A stretch of DNA of 64,000 nucleotides from VRUE01 sp036406595 (GTDB lineage Bacteria; Actinomycetota; Thermoleophilia; Solirubrobacterales; 70-9). This document shows, piece by piece, positions 60,621 through 64,000 of the stretch. A model generated the notes under the pieces. It was not told the DNA's origin. It was given only the letters and a program-made list of their open reading frames with translations, and did no database searches. The first letter of the stretch is position 1. The number at the start of each line of letters is the position of its first letter. The DNA lies in the NCBI GenBank assembly GCA_036406595.1, contig DASXAR010000074.1, positions 1-64,000 on the forward strand. The letters are read 5' to 3'. The translations under genes were made by a program, and so were the position numbers.

Positions 60621-61097
60621 CTACGCCCCGCTCGCCTCGAACCTGAAGGAGGTGTCGCCGATCTGCACCACGTCGCCGTCGATCAGCTCCACCTCTCCAC
60701 TCAGAGTCGCGTCGTTGACGAGGGTGCCGTTGGTCGAGTTCATGTCTTCGATGTAGGTGCGGCCGTCACGGGGAAAGATCCTGGCGTGCAGGCCGGAGGC
60801 ATAGCGGTCCTCGATCCGCACGTCCGCCTCGCCGGAGCGGCCGATCGAGAGGCCTCCGATCAGGTCGAACCGCTCGCCCTCCCGCAGGCCTCCGCCGCGC
60901 TCGGCGACGAGCCAGGCGTCGGGTCCCGCCTGCGCTCCCCCATATGCGGGCGCCGGATGGAAGCCCGTGGCGTCGGGGGCCGGAGAGACGGTTCGCCGCA
61001 GGTCCTTCGTGGCGCTGCGAGCGATCCAGAGCAGGAACAGATAGAGGACGGCCAGGAAGCCGAACTTGAGGGCCACGGAGATCGGGTCGTAGTCCAT
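60621..61097 (-). CDS. fhaB: FHA-domain protein FhaB (FipA type)
   Basis: The 158-residue protein has an N-terminal membrane helix (ALKFGFLAVLYLFLLWIA), a variable linker, and a C-terminal FHA domain with GLSIGRSGEADVRIEDRYASGLHARIF and STNGTLVNDATLSG. It binds phosphothreonine on partners and recruits them to the growth complex at the membrane. ATG at 61097; a TTG just before it (61100) is the alternative. It follows fhaA in the operon. Confidence 0.92.
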   Translation of the reverse strand: MDYDPISVALKFGFLAVLYLFLLWIARSATKDLRRTVSPAPDATGFHPAPAYGGAQAGPDAWLVAERGGGLREGERFDLIGGLSIGRSGEADVRIEDRYASGLHARIFPRDGRTYIEDMNSTNGTLVNDATLSGEVELIDGDVVQIGDTSFRFEASGA

Positions 61098-61113
61098 CAA
61101 CCTCGGTCCGCGC

Positions 61114-61878
61114 TCACGACTCTACGTCGAACACGAAGGTGGTGGTCCCGACCGTGACCTGGTCGCCTGGATTGAGGCGGGTCGAGGAGACGCGCCGCCC
61201 GTTCACCTTGACGCCGTTCGTCGAGCCGAGGTCGGCGATCGTCCAGTCTCCGCCGGCCGAGCGTCGGAGCTCGGCGTGGCGGCGCGAGACGTTGGGGTCA
61301 CGCAGCACGCACTCCGCCTCCTTCGAGCGGCCGATCGTCGCCCTGGGGCCCTCGAGCACATAGCGGCGGTCCTCGAGCGAGACGATCGCGCGCGTCGCCA
61401 CCTCGGCGACCTGAGGCTGCGGCGCGGGCGCCGCCTGGGGCCGCACCGCCGAGTAGACCATGGTGCGGCCTTCTTCCCCCTGGCTCGGGCTCTCCCCCTC
61501 GCGCGCGGGTGGCTTGACGAGGCGGGTCTGGATCCCGAACTCGCCCAGCCGCAGCCGCTCGTCGGTCTCGAAGGTGACGGCCGGCCGGGTGAGCAGGTCG
61601 TAGGAGCGGCGGCGGGCGTGCTCCAGCAGGTATCCGGCGAGCTCCTGCTCGAGCGACCGTTCGTAGCCCTCGAGCCGCGACCGGTCGCGCGATGAGAGGT
61701 AGACCGTGTACTCGTTCGGGACATAGACCCGGGCGACCCCCGCGGTCTTGTTGGCGTCCATCTCCTTGGCGAGCTTGCGCGCCAGCTCGACCGGCTGCAC
61801 CTCCGAGCTGAAGGCGCGGCGGAAGACGCCCTCGACAAGGCCTTCGATGCGACTCTCGAGGTTACGGAGAACGCTGAT
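61114..61878 (-). CDS. fhaA: FHA-domain protein FhaA; appears to start at ATC
   Basis: The protein has an N-terminal DUF3662 domain and a C-terminal FHA domain with IGRSKEAECVLRDPNVSRRHAEL and STNGVKVNGRRV. The first codon giving a standard start is a GTG at 61800 (228 residues), but that would cut off a well-conserved head. In frame upstream is ISVLRNLESRIEGLVEGVFR, the family start, with ATC at 61876-61878 exactly where ATG is expected and AAAAGGAG 7-8 bases before it. So initiation at ATC (254 residues) is likely, unless one base is wrong. It links the kinases to the cell-wall machinery and heads the operon. Confidence 0.85.
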   Translation of the reverse strand: MSVLRNLESRIEGLVEGVFRRAFSSEVQPVELARKLAKEMDANKTAGVARVYVPNEYTVYLSSRDRSRLEGYERSLEQELAGYLLEHARRRSYDLLTRPAVTFETDERLRLGEFGIQTRLVKPPAREGESPSQGEEGRTMVYSAVRPQAAPAPQPQVAEVATRAIVSLEDRRYVLEGPRATIGRSKEAECVLRDPNVSRRHAELRRSAGGDWTIADLGSTNGVKVNGRRVSSTRLNPGDQVTVGTTTFVFDVES

Positions 61879-61940
61879 GGCTGGCTCCTTTTGATGTGAG
61901 CGGCGGCCCTGCGGGGCACGGAAACCGGGCTGAAATCCTA

Positions 61941-61956
61941 GAGGCCATCGGGCCTC
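61941..61956 (-). terminator. hairpin between the third kinase gene and fhaA
   Basis: GAGGCC-ATCG-GGCCTC is a perfect 6-bp stem with a 4-base loop in the 100-bp gap. It lies ~22 bp after the kinase stop and ~60 bp before the fhaA start. It may end the kinase transcript or lie in the fhaA leader; there is no T-run. Confidence 0.4.
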
Positions 61957-61978
61957 CGATGACCGGGCGGCCGAGCTC

Positions 61979-62899
61979 TCAGGGCATCAGGGCTCCGTGG
62001 CCCACCGCGAGCCAGGCGCCGAGCACCCCTGCGGCGGCAGCCACGCCGAGGCGCAGCATCCCGGTCGCCTGCCGGGCCGGCAGCCCCTCGTCGAGCTCGG
62101 TGAGCGAGGCCTCGATCGCCTCGCCCAACTCCTCCAGCCGCGGCCGTCGCGAGGGGCGCGGCTCCAGGCAGGCGTCGATCGCCTCGGTGAGGCGGCGGGG
62201 CAGGTCGGGGCGGAGGCGGCGCAGCGGTCGGTGGCGGGCGCCGATCGCGCGTGCCGTCGCGGCAGGCGTCGCGCGCCGGTTCGGGTTCTGGCCGCTCCAG
62301 CACTCGTACAGGGTCAGCGCCAGCGAGTAGACGTCGGCCTCGGGCCCCGCCCCGCGGCCCTCGGCCTGCTCGGGCGACATGTAGGCGAGGGTGCCGACGA
62401 CGTCCCCCGGCGCGGTCAGCGCCGCCGCGTCGGTGAGGCGCGCGATCCCGAAGTCCATCAGCTTCGCCCGCAGCTCCCCGTCCTCGCTGACCACGACGTT
62501 CTCGGGCTTGATGTCCCGGTGCACGACCGAGCGGGAGTGGGCATGATCGAGCGCCTCGCAGAGGTCGGCGCCGATCTCGCCGATCTCGCGGTCGCTGAGC
62601 GCGTCCTCGCGGCAGAGGTCGGCCAGGGTCGGGCCGTCGACGAGCTCGCTGACCAGCAGGGCATTCCCGCCTTCCTCACCGATCTCGTACAGGGTGACGA
62701 TCCCGGAGTGGTTGAGGCGGGCAGCCGCCTGCGCCTCCCGCAGGACCCGTCGCCGGCTTTCCTCGCCCCGCGAATCGATCGCCTTGACGGCGACGGGGCG
62801 CTCCAGGCGGCCGTCCCAGGCCTCGTAGACGACCCCGAACCCGCCGCTGCCGATGCGGCGCTCGATCAGGAACCTGTTGAGGACGAGTGAGCCGACCAA
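61979..62899 (-). CDS. Ser/Thr protein kinase with C-terminal membrane helix
   Basis: The 306-residue protein has a complete kinase domain (RIGSGGFGVVYEAW, AVKAI, HRDIKPENVV, DFGIARL, MSPEQAEG) and ends in one hydrophobic helix (MLRLGVAAAAGVLGAWLAVGHGALMP). Unlike the other two kinases it has no external domain; the chain stops right after the helix. It is upstream of the fhaA operon and divergent from the exported CARDB-like gene at 63000, whose product might serve as its missing sensor (inference). GTG start. Confidence 0.9.
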   Translation of the reverse strand: MVGSLVLNRFLIERRIGSGGFGVVYEAWDGRLERPVAVKAIDSRGEESRRRVLREAQAAARLNHSGIVTLYEIGEEGGNALLVSELVDGPTLADLCREDALSDREIGEIGADLCEALDHAHSRSVVHRDIKPENVVVSEDGELRAKLMDFGIARLTDAAALTAPGDVVGTLAYMSPEQAEGRGAGPEADVYSLALTLYECWSGQNPNRRATPAATARAIGARHRPLRRLRPDLPRRLTEAIDACLEPRPSRRPRLEELGEAIEASLTELDEGLPARQATGMLRLGVAAAAGVLGAWLAVGHGALMP

Positions 62900-62999
62900 A
62901 GCTTCGTCGACTTCGGCGCGGGCCCGCGCTTTCCTGCGCTCCGACCTGACCAGCGTTCATACTTTCCGCCCAGCCAACCCAGGTTTGGAGAGCCAGTCC

Positions 63000-64000
63000 T
63001 TGGAGGATTCCCTTGCATCCCGGCCGCGCCAACGACCGCGACGGCCACGACGTCCTGAACGCCAGCAGATCATGCTCCGGCGGGGCCTGGCCCTCGGCGG
63101 CGGGCTGATCATCCTGATCCTGATCGTGCTCGGAGTGCGGGGCTGCCTGAACGCCCGCAAGCACCGGGCGCTGAGCGACTACGCCGGCAACGTCACGCAG
63201 ATCGTCGAAGAGACCGACCGCACCGGCAAAGCGTTCTTCGAAAAGCTCTCCGACCCGGGCACGCTCTCGGTCACCGAGTTCGTGGCAGAGGTCAACGCGG
63301 ACCGCAGCGCGATGGACAACTACGCCGCCCGGATCGACTCCCTCGACACGCCCGGTGACATGGACAGCGCACAGGGCAACCTCGAGCTGGTCTACGAGCT
63401 GCGCAGCAGCGCGATGAACGAAATCGCCGATCAGATGAGCACCGCGCTCGGCCACGTCGGCTCCGAGCACGCGGCGATGACGATCACCAGGCGGATGCGG
63501 ATGCTGGCAGCCGCAGACGTCGTCTATGCCTCGGTCGCCCGCCCTGAAATCAACGGGGTCCTGGCAGAAAACGGAATCGAAGGGGATGACGTGCCGGAAA
63601 GCGTCTTCGTGCCCGAAGAAACGAAGTGGCTCGACGAAGACAACATCAGCTCCGCGCTCGCCTCGGTCAGTGGCGCCGCTGAAGCGGAAACTCCCGGCGT
63701 GCACGGCCTCGGCCTGCTCGGGACCAGCATCAACGGAACCGCCCTCACCGCCGAATCGACCACCGCTGTCTCGGGTGAAGAAACGCCGGAAGTCGAAGTT
63801 GAAGTCCAGAACCAGGGTGAATCGACCGAGAACGGCATCACGGTCTCGGTGACGATCGAAGGCGGCAACACGCTTCAGGGCAACCTCAGCACGATCGGCG
63901 CGGGCGAATCATCGACCGTGACGGTCCCGCTGACACCGGCGCCGAAGGGAACCGTGACGCTCGACGTCGAAGTCGAACCGGTCCCCGGCGAGCAGGTCTC
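63000..64000 (+). CDS. membrane-anchored helical plus CARDB-like protein, partial
   Basis: The frame is open from a TTG at 63000 to the window edge (333 codons, no stop), after GGAGAG at 62986-62991. The N-terminal ~27 residues are Arg/Pro-rich (RPRQRPRRPRRPERQQ), followed by a membrane helix (LALGGGLIILILIVLGV). The external part has a ~150-residue helical domain (ALSDYAGNVTQIVEETDRTGKAF...) and a C-terminal beta-sandwich with EVEVEVQNQGES and LQGNLSTIGAGESSTVTVPLTP, matching a CARDB-type adhesion module. A TTG at 62985 is an alternative start. Its Glu codons are GAA-rich (about 23 GAA:8 GAG). Function unknown. Confidence 0.8.
   Translation, partial: MEDSLASRPRQRPRRPRRPERQQIMLRRGLALGGGLIILILIVLGVRGCLNARKHRALSDYAGNVTQIVEETDRTGKAFFEKLSDPGTLSVTEFVAEVNADRSAMDNYAARIDSLDTPGDMDSAQGNLELVYELRSSAMNEIADQMSTALGHVGSEHAAMTITRRMRMLAAADVVYASVARPEINGVLAENGIEGDDVPESVFVPEETKWLDEDNISSALASVSGAAEAETPGVHGLGLLGTSINGTALTAESTTAVSGEETPEVEVEVQNQGESTENGITVSVTIEGGNTLQGNLSTIGAGESSTVTVPLTPAPKGTVTLDVEVEPVPGEQV

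Noticed and set aside
61636..62161. Other frames through the fhaA region as alternative starts
   Set aside because: They lack the FhaA head and FHA residues; the ATC frame alone matches the family.
61979..62899. Frameshift truncation of the third kinase
   Set aside because: The sequence after the stop has no membrane or sensor-like coding in any frame, so the end after one helix looks genuine.
1..64000. CRISPR arrays, insertion sequences, prophage, rRNA or integron signals
   Set aside because: No regular direct repeats, transposase motifs, terminal inverted repeats or phage genes were seen on reading through both strands; only one tRNA was found.

Overview
The window is about 70% G+C, densely packed, and rich in GTG and TTG starts and 4-base ATGA/GTGA/TTGA stop-start overlaps. 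The gene set points to an actinobacterium, most likely of the class Thermoleophilia (Solirubrobacterales-like). Signs of this are the fhaA-fhaB-pstP-ftsW-pbpA-pknB envelope kinase cluster, an imuB-DUF6504-dnaE2 mutagenesis cassette behind an actinobacterial-type SOS box, alpha/beta-hydrolase/cyclase fusions, and several ORFan-like envelope proteins. The class assignment is an inference. There are no insertion sequences, phage genes, rRNA or CRISPR arrays; this looks like ordinary chromosome.

Layout. 1-4.7 kb: an acidic protein, a tRNA-Ala(CGC), and small redox or unknown genes. 3.4-9.2 kb: a hydrolase-cyclase fusion, then a three-gene exported DUF1800/DUF1501/cupredoxin operon and a flavodoxin-like reductase. 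9.2-16.8 kb: OsmC, an RsbU-like phosphatase, a CHAD protein, a PE-LIG DNA ligase, small stress proteins, and a beta-propeller gene without a normal start codon. 16.8-22.5 kb: GNAT, queuosine salvage, a second hydrolase-cyclase, and a MarR regulator divergent from a three-gene ABC exporter. 22.5-27.4 kb: lone GroES, MFS pump, ECF-type sigma factor with a SnoaL-like tail, two VOC proteins, a cupin, and a short MscL. 27.4-32.2 kb: the SOS cassette, in which ImuB appears to have lost most of its first ~70 residues. 32.2-38 kb: nucleotide-sugar dehydrogenase, TetR, enoyl-CoA hydratase, metF, hydrolase, DUF3105.

38-49.6 kb is a surface-polysaccharide locus: FemAB-like and GNAT acyltransferases, a small monotopic phosphoglycosyl transferase, three glycosyltransferases, a Wzx-like flippase, an O-antigen-ligase-like polymerase, two envelope proteins (FlgD-like and LytR_C) and a PglF-like dehydratase. 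It is followed by DedA and UppP, which recycle or handle lipid carriers, and purM. 52-64 kb carries three membrane Ser/Thr kinases and the cell-wall growth operon fhaA-fhaB-pstP-ftsW-pbpA-pknB-ddl. The window ends inside an exported CARDB-like protein divergent from the third kinase.

Most notable signals: (i) Glu codon choice switches from GAG to GAA at the membrane boundary of envelope proteins, with pknB kinase and cytoplasmic part about 4 GAA:18+ GAG against PASTA part 25:5 by hand count; (ii) fhaA and the TolB-like gene seem to begin at ATC and ATA; (iii) an SOS-controlled, probably leaderless imuB carries an internal N-terminal deletion; (iv) the DUF1800-DUF1501-cupredoxin operon has odd basic/His-rich segments.
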